Below, piece by piece: positions 16,433 through 23,940 of a DNA stretch of 37,864 nt; positions within the stretch are counted from its first letter, which is position 1; each line of letters starts with the position of its first letter. Source of the DNA: a gamma proteobacterium L18. Its GTDB lineage: Bacteria > Pseudomonadota > Gammaproteobacteria > Pseudomonadales > Pseudomonadaceae. The position numbers and the translations under genes were made by a program. Location of the stretch: the NCBI GenBank assembly GCA_000497835.1, contig KI547179.1, positions 58,309 to 96,172 on the forward strand, given 5' to 3'. The notes beneath the pieces are model-generated. The model ran no database searches and was not told where the DNA came from. It was given only the letters and a program-made list of their open reading frames with translations.

Positions 16433-17341
16433 ATGCACTTTGACTTGATCGACCTTCGCCTTTTCCTGCACACCCTGGACACCGGCAACATGACCGCCGG
16501 CGCCCAGCGCAGCCATCTGTCATTGGCCGCCGCCAGCGCCCGCATTCGCGCCATGGAAGCTTCGCTGGGCATCGCGCTGCTGGAACGCAACCGCCGCGGC
16601 GTGCAACCGACCGCCGCCGGTCAGGCGCTGGGCGAGCACAGCCGCCGCGTGCTGCGCCAGATCGAACACCTGCAGTTCGACCTGGCGCAGTACGCCCAAG
16701 GCATTCAGGGCCAGGTGCGGCTGCTGTGCAATACCGCCGCACTCACTGAATACCTCCCGGAACTGCTGGGTGACTTTCTGCAACGCCACCCAGGGGTGGA
16801 CCTGGACGTGGAGGAAATGCCCAGCCTGCGCATCCTTCAGGCCTTGCGCCAGGGCGCTGCGCCGTTGGGGATCATCTCCAGTGCCGTGGCCGCCGACGGT
16901 CTGCAGACCCGAGCGTTTCGCGATGACCCGCTGATGCTGATCATGCCCGTCGATCACCCGCTGGCCCGCCAGCCCTCGGTTAGCTTCGTCGACAGTCTGG
17001 CGTACGGGCACGTGGCGTTGGCGGTCAATAACGCCCTAGGCATCCTGGTTGAAGAACAGGCCCTGCGCAGCGGCCGGCGCATGCAGGTACGGGTGCGTGC
17101 CGAAGGGTTCGACGGCGCGGTCCGCATGGTGGCCCGCGGCGCCGGGGTGGCCGTGGTGCCGCTGGCCGCCGTCAGGCGCTGCCAGGGGCAGTTGCATTTT
17201 GTCACCCGCGCCCTGCAGGAACCTTGGGCGGCGCGACGCCTGCTGTTGTGCTCGGCCGACTTCAGCGCCCTGCCCGGCCACGCCCAGGCACTGCTGGCCA
17301 GCCTCGCCCCCGACCAATTGTCACTTGATGCGATGCCGTAA
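16433..17341 (+). CDS. LysR-family regulator divergent from the TSUP permease
   Basis: 302 residues: N-terminal helix-turn-helix (TGNMTAGAQRSHLSLAAASA, about residues 19-38), then the effector-binding domain (GQVRLLCNTAALTEYLPELL onwards) with a GAGVAVVPLAAV segment near residue 245. The ATG at 16433 has GGAG 6 bases upstream. An upstream in-frame extension to 16406 adds nine residues without support. It likely controls the divergent permease gene and itself. It differs clearly from the two other LysR proteins in the window, so these are not recent copies of one another. Confidence 0.9.
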   Translation: MHFDLIDLRLFLHTLDTGNMTAGAQRSHLSLAAASARIRAMEASLGIALLERNRRGVQPTAAGQALGEHSRRVLRQIEHLQFDLAQYAQGIQGQVRLLCNTAALTEYLPELLGDFLQRHPGVDLDVEEMPSLRILQALRQGAAPLGIISSAVAADGLQTRAFRDDPLMLIMPVDHPLARQPSVSFVDSLAYGHVALAVNNALGILVEEQALRSGRRMQVRVRAEGFDGAVRMVARGAGVAVVPLAAVRRCQGQLHFVTRALQEPWAARRLLLCSADFSALPGHAQALLASLAPDQLSLDAMP

Positions 17342-17379
17342 TCGGGTACCGTTTGCGCACCTATGGCCGGAAACTTCCC

Positions 17380-18702
17380 ATGCTAAAGCCCCTCAGCCTG
17401 CTGCGACGTCGATTCACATCCATCCGCTGGCGCACCCGTGTCACGTTGTGGCTGGCCGCAACCGTGGCGGGCCTGCTGGTGGTGATGTTTGCCCGCCTGG
17501 CCGACCTGGCCCTGGCGCTGTTCGCCACCCAGACGGCGTCGAGGCCCTGGCTGCCGTTTATCTACACACCGCTGGTGGGCATGCTGGTGGTGTGGCTGAC
17601 CACGCGCTTTTTCCAGGGCAGCCAAGGCAGCGGTATTCCCCAGGTGATCGCCGCGACGCGGCTGGCGGCCCAGGGCAAACCGGTGCCTCGACTGGTATCG
17701 CTGCGCATTGCCGCCGCCAAGATCGGCCTCGGCACCCTGGCCCTGAGCGGCGGTTTCAGCGCGGGGCGTGAAGGGCCTTCAGTGCAGGTGGCGGCCTCGA
17801 TCATGCACTTCTTTCATCGTTTCCTGCCCAATGCCCGGGTGATTCGCGCCAACGACCTGATCCTGGCAGGCGGCGCCGCCGGTATTGCCGCGGCGTTCAA
17901 CACGCCACTGGCGGGCATCGCCTTTGCCGTGGAGGAACTGGGCCGCAAGCTGGAAACCCGCACCAGCGGGGTATTGCTGAGCACCATTATCCTGTCGGGG
18001 ATGGTCGCCATTGCCCTGCAAGGCAACTACAACTATTTCGGCCACTTTAACGTGCAGGGCATCACCCTGGATATCGTCATGCCAGCCCTGGCGGCCGGCA
18101 TTGGTTGCGGGGTGCTGGGCGGCCTGTTCAGCCGCATGCTGTTATGGCCGCAGCGCCATGCGCAGCTCGGGCTGTGGCAATGGCGGCGCCGTCATCCGGT
18201 GTGGTTCGCCGGCGCGTGCGGGTTGCTGGTGGCGATACTGGGCTGGCTCAGCGGCGGCATGTCGTACGGCAGCGGCTACACCGTAACCACGCAGCTCATT
18301 ACCCATGACACCAGCATCGCCTGGCATGCCCCCCTCACCCGTTTTCTGGCGACGGTAATCACTTATTTCAGCGGCATCCCCGGGGGTATTTTTGCCCCTG
18401 CGTTGGCCGTGGGTGCAGCCCTGGGTGCGAACGCTGCCGACCTGTTTCACCTGGCACCGCAGCCGATGATTGCCCTGTGCATGGTCGGTTTCCTGGCAGC
18501 GGTGACCCAGTCGCCGATCACTTCGGCCATCATCGTCATGGAAATGATCGACAGCCACGAACTGGTCATCAGTCTGATGGCCGTGGCCCTGATCGCCAAG
18601 GCGGTCAGCTCGCGTCTCGGGCCGGAGCTGTACCAGCAACTGGCCTTGGGGTTTCGCCCGGCGGTGGACACTGTGCCCGAGCAGCGCAAACAGACCGTTT
18701 GA
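17380..18702 (+). CDS. ClC-family chloride transporter, probably H+/Cl- antiporter
   Basis: 440-residue integral membrane protein with the three ion-path motifs of the family: GSGIP (residues 83-87), GREGP (129-133, gating Glu131) and GIFAP in the second half. AFAVEELGRK places acidic residues at 185 and 186; in E. coli ClcA the corresponding second Glu (E203) is the internal proton relay, so a coupled proton/chloride antiporter is more likely than a channel. There is no C-terminal CBS domain. The start at 17380 (MLKPLSLL) has GGAA about 8 bases upstream; a TTG at 17353 would add nine residues. The gene begins 38 bases after the LysR stop on the same strand and is followed by a small cupin gene. 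Confidence 0.92.
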   Translation: MLKPLSLLRRRFTSIRWRTRVTLWLAATVAGLLVVMFARLADLALALFATQTASRPWLPFIYTPLVGMLVVWLTTRFFQGSQGSGIPQVIAATRLAAQGKPVPRLVSLRIAAAKIGLGTLALSGGFSAGREGPSVQVAASIMHFFHRFLPNARVIRANDLILAGGAAGIAAAFNTPLAGIAFAVEELGRKLETRTSGVLLSTIILSGMVAIALQGNYNYFGHFNVQGITLDIVMPALAAGIGCGVLGGLFSRMLLWPQRHAQLGLWQWRRRHPVWFAGACGLLVAILGWLSGGMSYGSGYTVTTQLITHDTSIAWHAPLTRFLATVITYFSGIPGGIFAPALAVGAALGANAADLFHLAPQPMIALCMVGFLAAVTQSPITSAIIVMEMIDSHELVISLMAVALIAKAVSSRLGPELYQQLALGFRPAVDTVPEQRKQTV

Positions 18703-18742
18703 TGTCGACCTCAGGCATTCGCGCCCCTCGCCCAGGCGTCAG

Positions 18743-18780
18743 CATGCGGGCTCCTGAAATGTCTGCCGGAGCCCGTCATG
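18743..18780 (+). promoter_or_regulatory. Hairpin that would hide the cupin ribosome site and start codon
   Basis: CGGGCTCC (18747-18754) pairs perfectly with GGAGCCCG (18768-18775), which holds the Shine-Dalgarno GGAG of the next gene. CATG just before the left arm (18743-18746) can also pair with CATG (18777-18780), which holds the ATG start, leaving one bulged T. The loop is 13 bases. Translation would need this stem to open. Confidence 0.5.
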
Positions 18781-19122
18781 TCCAAGCCTCTCGTTGTACT
18801 GCGCGACACCCATCCCCTGCCCGTGCTGGATGCCTGCAAGTGGGAGAAGCTGGAAGGCGACCCGCACACCGTCAACCTCAACGCCTACACCAGCGAAGAC
18901 GGCAGCAAGATCATGGGCACCTGGATCTGCACGCCGGGCAAGTGGCGCGTGGATTATGTGAAGTGGGAGTACTGCCACTTCCAGGAAGGCTACTGCGTGA
19001 TCACGCCCGACGGCATGGAGCCGGTGCACCTGCGCGCCGGTGATATCTTCATCGTGGAGCCTGGGATGAAGGGCACCTGGGAAGTGGTCGAGACCGTGCG
19101 CAAGTATTTCGTTTTCGCCTGA
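18778..19122 (+). CDS. Small single-domain cupin (cupin_3 / DUF861 type)
   Basis: 114-residue beta-barrel protein. Cupin strands are visible in GSKIMGTWICTPGKWRVDY, YCHFQEGYCVITPDG and the second motif HLRAGDIFIVEPGMKGTWEVVETVRKYFVF, which matches the EutQ / ureidoglycine-hydrolase-like cupin_3 group. The classic His-rich metal motif is thin (YCHFQEG gives one His and a Glu), so metal binding and activity are open. Start ATG 18778 with GGAG 6 bases upstream, both inside a predicted hairpin. It lies 75 bases after the ClC gene on the same strand; a functional tie to chloride transport is not evident. No specific function assigned. Confidence 0.85.
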   Translation: MSKPLVVLRDTHPLPVLDACKWEKLEGDPHTVNLNAYTSEDGSKIMGTWICTPGKWRVDYVKWEYCHFQEGYCVITPDGMEPVHLRAGDIFIVEPGMKGTWEVVETVRKYFVFA

Positions 19123-19133
19123 TTGCGTTTTTA

Positions 19134-19213
19134 TGTGGGACCGGGCGAAGCTCGGGAAGCGGACGCCTCGGTATTTGGGGCAGGCCCCTTCCCGAGCTTC
19201 GCCCGGTCACACA
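19134..19213. repeat. REP-type inverted pair, family D
   Basis: Arms 19134-19159 and 19188-19213, 26 bases each, pair with a single mismatch. Core ACCGGGCGAAGCTCGGGAAG. This is the only copy of this family in the window. It sits between the convergent ends of the cupin gene and mmsB. Confidence 0.88.
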
Positions 19214-19231
19214 GGATGGAGGTCGCCGGTA

Positions 19232-20119
19232 TCATTGCGGTTTTTGGTAGCCCTTCACGATGGCCGAGAAGTCCAGGCCGCCTTCACCGCGCAGGCTCAT
19301 TGCCTGATACAACTGCTGCGCCACCGCCCCCAGTATCACCGGCTGATGCGCCTGGCGCGCGGCCTCGGTGGCCAGGCCCAGATCCTTGAGCATCAGTTCC
19401 GCCCCGAACCCGCCGCTGTACCCCCGCGCCGCCGGCGCCGTGTCGATGATCCCCGGCCACGGGTTGTAGGTGTCCGAACTCCAGCAGCGCCCCGTCGAAC
19501 TGTTGATGATGCCCGCCAGCACGCCGGTGTCGATGCCCAGCGCATTGCCCAGGGCCATGGCTTCCGACACGCCGATCATCGAGATGCCCAGCAGCAGGTT
19601 GTTGCAGATCTTGGCGATCTGCCCGGTGCCGACTTCACCGCAATGCACAATGTTACGGCCCATCTGCGCCAGCACCGGGTGCAGGGTGTCGAACAATGCC
19701 GCCGAGGCCCCTACCATGAACGTCAGCGTGCCTGCCGCCGCGCCACCGGTACCGCCTGAAACGGGCGCATCGCCCAGATCCACGCCCTGCTTCGCCGCCG
19801 CCGTGGAAATATCGCGGGCGGTCTGCGGGTCGATGGTGCTGCAATCCACGGCCGGCGTACCGGCGCGAATCCCCGCCAGCACGCCATCGTCATTCAGATA
19901 GACGCTGCGTACATGGGCGGCCGCCGGCAGCATGGTGATGACCAGGTCGCCCGCTTGCGCGGCGTCCTTGGGCGAGGTGCTGATGGTGCCGCCCATGGCG
20001 GCCAGTTCGGCCAGCACGGCCTTGTTCAGGTCGAACAGGTACAGGTGATGCCCCGCCTTGAGCAGGTTGCGCGCCATGGGCGCGCCCATGTTGCCCAGGC
20101 CGATAAATGCGATGTTCAT
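19232..20119 (-). CDS. mmsB: 3-hydroxyisobutyrate dehydrogenase
   Basis: Oxidises 3-hydroxyisobutyrate to methylmalonate semialdehyde with NAD+ in valine breakdown. 295 residues with the N-terminal Rossmann motif FIGLGNMGAPMARNLLKAGH, the substrate-binding DAPVSGGTGGAAAGTL, and the catalytic Lys170 in GQIAKICNNLLL. FGAELMLKDLGLA near the C-terminus is also typical. The ATG at 20119 has GGAG 6 bases upstream, adjoining the mmsA stop. Only 9 bases separate the two genes, so mmsA-mmsB is one transcription unit. MmsB feeds its product straight to MmsA. Confidence 0.94.
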   Translation of the reverse strand: MNIAFIGLGNMGAPMARNLLKAGHHLYLFDLNKAVLAELAAMGGTISTSPKDAAQAGDLVITMLPAAAHVRSVYLNDDGVLAGIRAGTPAVDCSTIDPQTARDISTAAAKQGVDLGDAPVSGGTGGAAAGTLTFMVGASAALFDTLHPVLAQMGRNIVHCGEVGTGQIAKICNNLLLGISMIGVSEAMALGNALGIDTGVLAGIINSSTGRCWSSDTYNPWPGIIDTAPAARGYSGGFGAELMLKDLGLATEAARQAHQPVILGAVAQQLYQAMSLRGEGGLDFSAIVKGYQKPQ

Positions 20120-20128
20120 GGCCGACTC

Positions 20129-21646
20129 CTAGCGCAGGTTGATGGTGGTGTTGACGCCGTCGTTGACGCTGTCATCGTCGAACCAGCGCGCCGTCACCGT
20201 CTTGGTCTGGGTGTAGAACTGCACCACCTGCTTGCCATACGGGCCCAGGTCGCCCAACTTGGAGCCGCGCGAGCCGGTGAAGCTGAAGACCGGCACCGGC
20301 ACCGGGATCGGAATATTGATGCCCACCTGGCCCACGTCGATCTCGCTCTGGAACTTGCGCGCCGCCGCGCCGCTCTGGGTGAACAGGCCCGTGCCGTTGC
20401 CGAACGGGTTGCGGTTGACCAGGGCGATGGCCTCATCCAGCGTGTCCACGGTCAGCACCACCAGCACCGGGCCGAAGATTTCCTGGGTGTAGATCTGCAT
20501 GTCGGTGGTCACGCCCGAGAACAGCGTCGGACCGACAAAATTGCCTTGCTCGAAGCCCGGTACCTTCACCTCGCGGCCGTCCAGTTCCAGGATGGCGCCC
20601 TCTTTCACGCCGCTGTCGATCAAGCCCAGCACCCGCTGTTTGGCCTGGCGTGAAATCAGCGGCCCGACGTCGGTGCCCGGCTCACTGCCAGCGTTGACCT
20701 TGAGTTTCTGCGCCAGCGCCTTGAGCTCCGGCAACCACTGTTTGGCCGCGCCCACCAGCACCGCCACCGAGGTGGCCATGCAGCGCTGGCCCGCAGCGCC
20801 GAACGCGGCGCCTACCAACGCATTGAGAGTCTGTTCGCGGTTGGCGTCGGGCAGTACCACGGCGTGGTTCTTGGCCCCCATCATCGCCTGCACACGCTTG
20901 CCGTGCTGGCCGGCCAGGTTATAGACGTGGGTGCCCACCGCCGTCGAACCGACAAAGGAAATCGCCTTGATGTCGGCGTGGGTGCACAGCGCGTCCACCA
21001 CCTCTTTGCCGCCGTGCACCACGTTGAGCACGCCCGGCGGGATGCCGGCTTCCAGCGCCAGCTCCACCAGTTGCACGGTGGACAGCGGATCTTGCTCGGA
21101 CGGTTTGAGCACGAAGGTGTTGCCGCAGACGATGGCCATGGGAAACATCCACAGCGGGATCATCGCCGGGAAGTTGAACGGGGTGATGCCTGCGCACACG
21201 CCGATGGGCTGGCGCAGGGTGTAGGTGTCGACGCCACCGGCGACGTTTTCCACGAACTCGCCCATCTGCAGGCTGCCGATGGAGCAGGCGTGCTCCACCA
21301 CTTCCAGGCCGCGGAAGATATCGCCCTCGGCGTCAGCCAACGTCTTGCCCTGCTCGGCGCTGAGAGTCTGGGCGATGCGCTTGCTGTGCTCGCGGATCAG
21401 CGCCTGGAACTTGAGCATGATGCGCATGCGCGCCCCCACCGGGGTGTTGCGCCAGCCGACAAAGGCTTTTTGCGCCGCAGCCACCGCCGCGTCCACTTCG
21501 GCCAGGGTGGCGAAGGGCACCTTGGCCAGCACCTGCTGGGTGGCCGGGTTGACGATGTCGCGCCATTCGCTGGCCTGGGACTGGACCCATTCGCCGTCGA
21601 TCAGCAGTTTGACGGGCTGGATACCGGCCGTTACAGAAACGTTCAT
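20129..21646 (-). CDS. mmsA: Methylmalonate-semialdehyde dehydrogenase (CoA-acylating)
   Basis: Converts methylmalonate semialdehyde, NAD+ and CoA to propionyl-CoA and CO2 in valine catabolism; malonate semialdehyde is a common second substrate. 505 residues of the aldehyde dehydrogenase superfamily: VCAGITPFNFPAMIPLWMFP, SFVGSTAVGTHVYN, and GAAGQRCMATS with catalytic Cys289. The GQRCM context is typical of MmsA. The start is ATG 21646 (MNVSVTAG), with GGAGGT 5 bases upstream; the frame is open 36 codons further but those residues are promoter DNA. First gene of the mmsA-mmsB operon, divergent from a LysR gene. Confidence 0.95.
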   Translation of the reverse strand: MNVSVTAGIQPVKLLIDGEWVQSQASEWRDIVNPATQQVLAKVPFATLAEVDAAVAAAQKAFVGWRNTPVGARMRIMLKFQALIREHSKRIAQTLSAEQGKTLADAEGDIFRGLEVVEHACSIGSLQMGEFVENVAGGVDTYTLRQPIGVCAGITPFNFPAMIPLWMFPMAIVCGNTFVLKPSEQDPLSTVQLVELALEAGIPPGVLNVVHGGKEVVDALCTHADIKAISFVGSTAVGTHVYNLAGQHGKRVQAMMGAKNHAVVLPDANREQTLNALVGAAFGAAGQRCMATSVAVLVGAAKQWLPELKALAQKLKVNAGSEPGTDVGPLISRQAKQRVLGLIDSGVKEGAILELDGREVKVPGFEQGNFVGPTLFSGVTTDMQIYTQEIFGPVLVVLTVDTLDEAIALVNRNPFGNGTGLFTQSGAAARKFQSEIDVGQVGINIPIPVPVPVFSFTGSRGSKLGDLGPYGKQVVQFYTQTKTVTARWFDDDSVNDGVNTTINLR

Positions 21647-21697
21647 CAAGACCTCCGCGTAATTGTTGTTGTGCATGGCGTGATGGCTCTGTCTTGG

Positions 21698-21726
21698 AGT
21701 ATAGATGTGCAAACATCTAACAAGAA
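21698..21726 (-). promoter_or_regulatory. Predicted sigma-70 promoter of mmsA-mmsB
   Basis: Read on the minus strand: -35 TTCTTG (21726-21721), 17-base spacer, -10 TATACT (21703-21698), about 50 bases before the mmsA start. The spacer holds an 18-base palindrome, so regulator binding would directly affect polymerase. Confidence 0.55.
21702..21719. promoter_or_regulatory. Palindromic operator in the mmsA-LysR intergenic region
   Basis: TAGATGT (21702-21708), GCAA, ACATCTA (21713-21719): perfect 7-base arms in the 102-base gap between divergent genes. It lies between the -35 and -10 of the predicted mmsA promoter, and 30-47 bases upstream of the LysR start. The divergent LysR protein is the natural candidate binder. 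Confidence 0.55.
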
Positions 21727-21748
21727 CGCGGATAAAAGCCGGTCCAAC

Positions 21749-22702
21749 ATGCAAAAAAACATCACGTCGCTGGCCGCCCTGAACTGGGACGACCTGAAGT
21801 TTTTCCTCGAAGTGGCCCGCACCCGCAAGGCCAGCAACGCCGCCAAGCGCCTGGGGGTGGACTACACCACGGTGTCACGGCGCATCGCCTCGCTGGAGGC
21901 AGGGCTGGGCACTTTGCTGTTCGAGAAATCGCGCACCACCGGCTTCATCCTCACCGCCGAAGGCCAGCGCCTGCTGGGCTACGCCGAGTCCATCGAAAGC
22001 ACGCTGCACATGGCCTGCGAGCAGGTATCGGGCTCGGGCGTGGCGCTGTCGGGGCATATCCGCATGGGTTGCACCGAGGGCTTCGGCAGCTTCTTCATCA
22101 CCCCGCAGTTGAGCCATTTCGTCGATGCCTACCCGGCCATCAGCGTCGATATCCTGCCGCTGCCGCACTTCATCAGCTTGTCCAAGCGCGAGGCCGACAT
22201 CGTCATTGCCCTGGAGCGGCCGGAGCACGGGCCTTATGTGTGCTGCAAATTGTGCGACTACCGATTGCAGTTGTACGCCACCCAGGAATACCTGGATCGT
22301 CACCCGCCCATCCGCTCGGGGCGTGATCTGGCGGGGCATCGTTTCATCAGTTATGTCGACGACCTGGCCTTTAGTTCTGAGTTGCTGTACCTGGCCAACC
22401 TGCTGCCCAACGCCAGCGCCAGCTTGCGCAGTACCAGTGTGATTGCCCAGTACGTAGCGGCCAGGCAGGGGCGTGGAATGGCGATATTGCCGTGTTTCCT
22501 GGCGGCGCAGGCCAGTGATCTGGTGCCGGTGCTGGCGGGGGAAATCAGTGTGACGCGGCAATTCTGGATGTACTGCCGGGAGGATCTGAGGAAGTTGAAG
22601 CGGATTAATCTGTTGTGGGATTACATTCGCGAGGTGACGGAGTTGAATGGGCCGTTTTTGATGGGTGAGAGCCAGACGCTGAAGTTCGCTCCAACCGTTT
22701 GA
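21749..22702 (+). CDS. LysR-family regulator divergent from mmsA-mmsB
   Basis: 317 residues: LNWDDLKFFLEVARTRKASNAAKRLGVDYTTVSRRIASLE is the N-terminal winged helix-turn-helix (about residues 11-50), followed by the effector-binding domain (GHIRMGCTEGFGSFFITPQL; ARQGRGMAILPCFLA near residue 245). The ATG at 21749 gives the usual short N-terminal lead; the long upstream extension of the frame is antisense to mmsA. Ribosome site weak. The position suggests control of valine/3-hydroxyisobutyrate catabolism. In P. aeruginosa the mms regulator MmsR is AraC-type; P. putida-like genomes, as I recall, carry a LysR gene here instead. Confidence 0.9.
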   Translation: MQKNITSLAALNWDDLKFFLEVARTRKASNAAKRLGVDYTTVSRRIASLEAGLGTLLFEKSRTTGFILTAEGQRLLGYAESIESTLHMACEQVSGSGVALSGHIRMGCTEGFGSFFITPQLSHFVDAYPAISVDILPLPHFISLSKREADIVIALERPEHGPYVCCKLCDYRLQLYATQEYLDRHPPIRSGRDLAGHRFISYVDDLAFSSELLYLANLLPNASASLRSTSVIAQYVAARQGRGMAILPCFLAAQASDLVPVLAGEISVTRQFWMYCREDLRKLKRINLLWDYIREVTELNGPFLMGESQTLKFAPTV

Positions 22703-22718
22703 CGGCCGCGTCGCCTGC

Positions 22719-22776
22719 ATCGCGGCCAAGGCCGGCTCCTACCACGGACGGTGTAGGAGCCGACTTTAGTCGCGAT
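22719..22776. repeat. REP-type inverted pair, family C, copy 2
   Basis: Left arm 22719-22742 and right arm 22753-22776 (core GTAGGAGCCGACTTTAGTCG) around loop CACGGACGGT. The pairing continues outwards through GCGTCGCCTGC / GCAGACGACGC with a few mismatches. The loop is close to the reverse complement of the copy-3 loop, so the two copies are inverted relative to each other. Lies between the converging LysR and GGDEF genes. Confidence 0.85.
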
Positions 22777-22808
22777 GCAGACGACGCGGTTCCACGCAGC
22801 ACGGCGAA

Positions 22809-23597
22809 CTACAGAGGCGTGGGGACAAGCTGGTGCAGCCGCCCGCGGCCTTGGCGTTTGGCGTGCAGCAGGGCCACATGGGCTTGTTCCAGCACGTCGG
22901 CAGGTGAAGATCCACTTCCGGTCACCTGCGCCAGCCCTACGCTCAGCGACGCGGTTGCCTCACCGCCGTCAGGCAGCACAATCGGCGCGTACGCACTGGC
23001 AATGATGTTATCGGCGATTTGCCTTGCCTGTTCAGCCTGTTCAAGGTGCAGCAGCACGGCAAACTCGTCCCCTTCCAAGCGCACCAGTAGATCGTTTTCG
23101 CGTAATTGCGCACGCATCCGACCTGCGAGACGAATCAACACTTCATCGGCCGCCTCGTAACCGTAGCGATCGTTGAGTTGGCGGAAATGGTCGATGTCGA
23201 TGTACAACACCGCCAGGTAACCCTGGCGTTCGCCCAATCCCTTGAGATTGCGCGCCAGCCGTCCTTCGAAGAAGGCGCGGTTGGGCAGCCCCGTCAGCGG
23301 GTCGACGCTGGCTTGCTGAGGCTGCTCGGCCTGCAGGCTCGCGGAGAACTGCGAAGCTGCCGCTGCCAGGTTGGCCAGCTTTTGCAGAGGCTCCACGGCC
23401 TGCGTCAAGGTACGTCGCGACAGGGCCAGTGCGCCCAGGCTGCCAGCGCCCATGCACAGGGCGAACGTCATCACCAGCCAGGCGCCGGACTGGCCGATAT
23501 CCAGCACCCGCGCCAGCGCAAACAGCCCCGCGCCCAACCCGGCGGCCGTCATTGCCAGCACCCGCTGCGCACGCCGCAAAGCACTGCGTTCATTCAT
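22809..23597 (-). CDS. Membrane-anchored GGDEF protein (probable diguanylate cyclase)
   Basis: 262 residues. Two membrane helices near the N-terminus (VLAMTAAGLGAGLFALARVL and WLVMTFALCMGAGSLGALAL, within about residues 13-60) are followed by a short helical linker and a GGDEF domain from about residue 95: DPLTGLPNRAFFEGRL, YIDIDHFRQLNDRYGY, and the active loop RLEGDEF, which reads EGDEF instead of GGDEF. RxxD (REND) five residues before the loop is the c-di-GMP inhibitory site. Activity is plausible because the DEF core, metal-binding Asp and I-site are intact, but the first loop residue is not canonical. No sensory domain other than the membrane part. Start ATG 23597 with GGAG 8 bases upstream; an extension to 23711 is less likely. 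Confidence 0.88.
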   Translation of the reverse strand: MNERSALRRAQRVLAMTAAGLGAGLFALARVLDIGQSGAWLVMTFALCMGAGSLGALALSRRTLTQAVEPLQKLANLAAAASQFSASLQAEQPQQASVDPLTGLPNRAFFEGRLARNLKGLGERQGYLAVLYIDIDHFRQLNDRYGYEAADEVLIRLAGRMRAQLRENDLLVRLEGDEFAVLLHLEQAEQARQIADNIIASAYAPIVLPDGGEATASLSVGLAQVTGSGSSPADVLEQAHVALLHAKRQGRGRLHQLVPTPL

Positions 23598-23940
23598 CGC
23601 CGATGCTCCTGCATCCGCTTTCCGTAGCACTCGAAACCCGCCATCCAGACAGCCCTCTTCGTGAACACACGCGCAGGCATCGATACTCCATGCTGCCAAA
23701 AACCATAGCACAACCTATCCATTTTCCGAGGTTGTGTAGCTGGCTAATGGTTCAAGGATTTCTAAACTATCGATTTGAGCTTTCCTATTCTTCTGTGCCG
23801 TGCGGGTTGCCTAAGATCGGCCCATCAACCCGGACCGGTTCCGTCAGAGACCCGGCCACTCCCGTGCCCTTTTGCTACTGCCCAGCCCAATGACGCCCCG
23901 GCCCATGCCGTCGGGGTGCTGCGTAGCATGAGGAGCGTCG
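23598..23940. other. Intergenic region between divergent GGDEF and isomerase-like genes
   Basis: 343 bases without a supported gene. The middle (about 23690-23790) is much richer in A/T than the surroundings and probably holds the divergent promoters, but no clear -35/-10 pair can be fixed. The last part holds the ribosome site GAGGAG just before 23941 and a weak GCCCCG/CGGGGT pairing (23895-23917). No repeat of the REP families is present. Confidence 0.5.

Noticed and set aside
20864..21748. Long upstream extension of the mmsA-divergent LysR frame
   Set aside because: The extension is antisense to mmsA and crosses the predicted promoter and operator; the conserved LysR N-terminus starts just after 21749.
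23796..23810. Sigma-54-like sequence TGCCGTGCGGGTTGC
   Set aside because: The TTGC half is right but the invariant GG of the -24 element is missing (TGCCGT instead of TGGCAC), and no enhancer-binding regulator gene is nearby.
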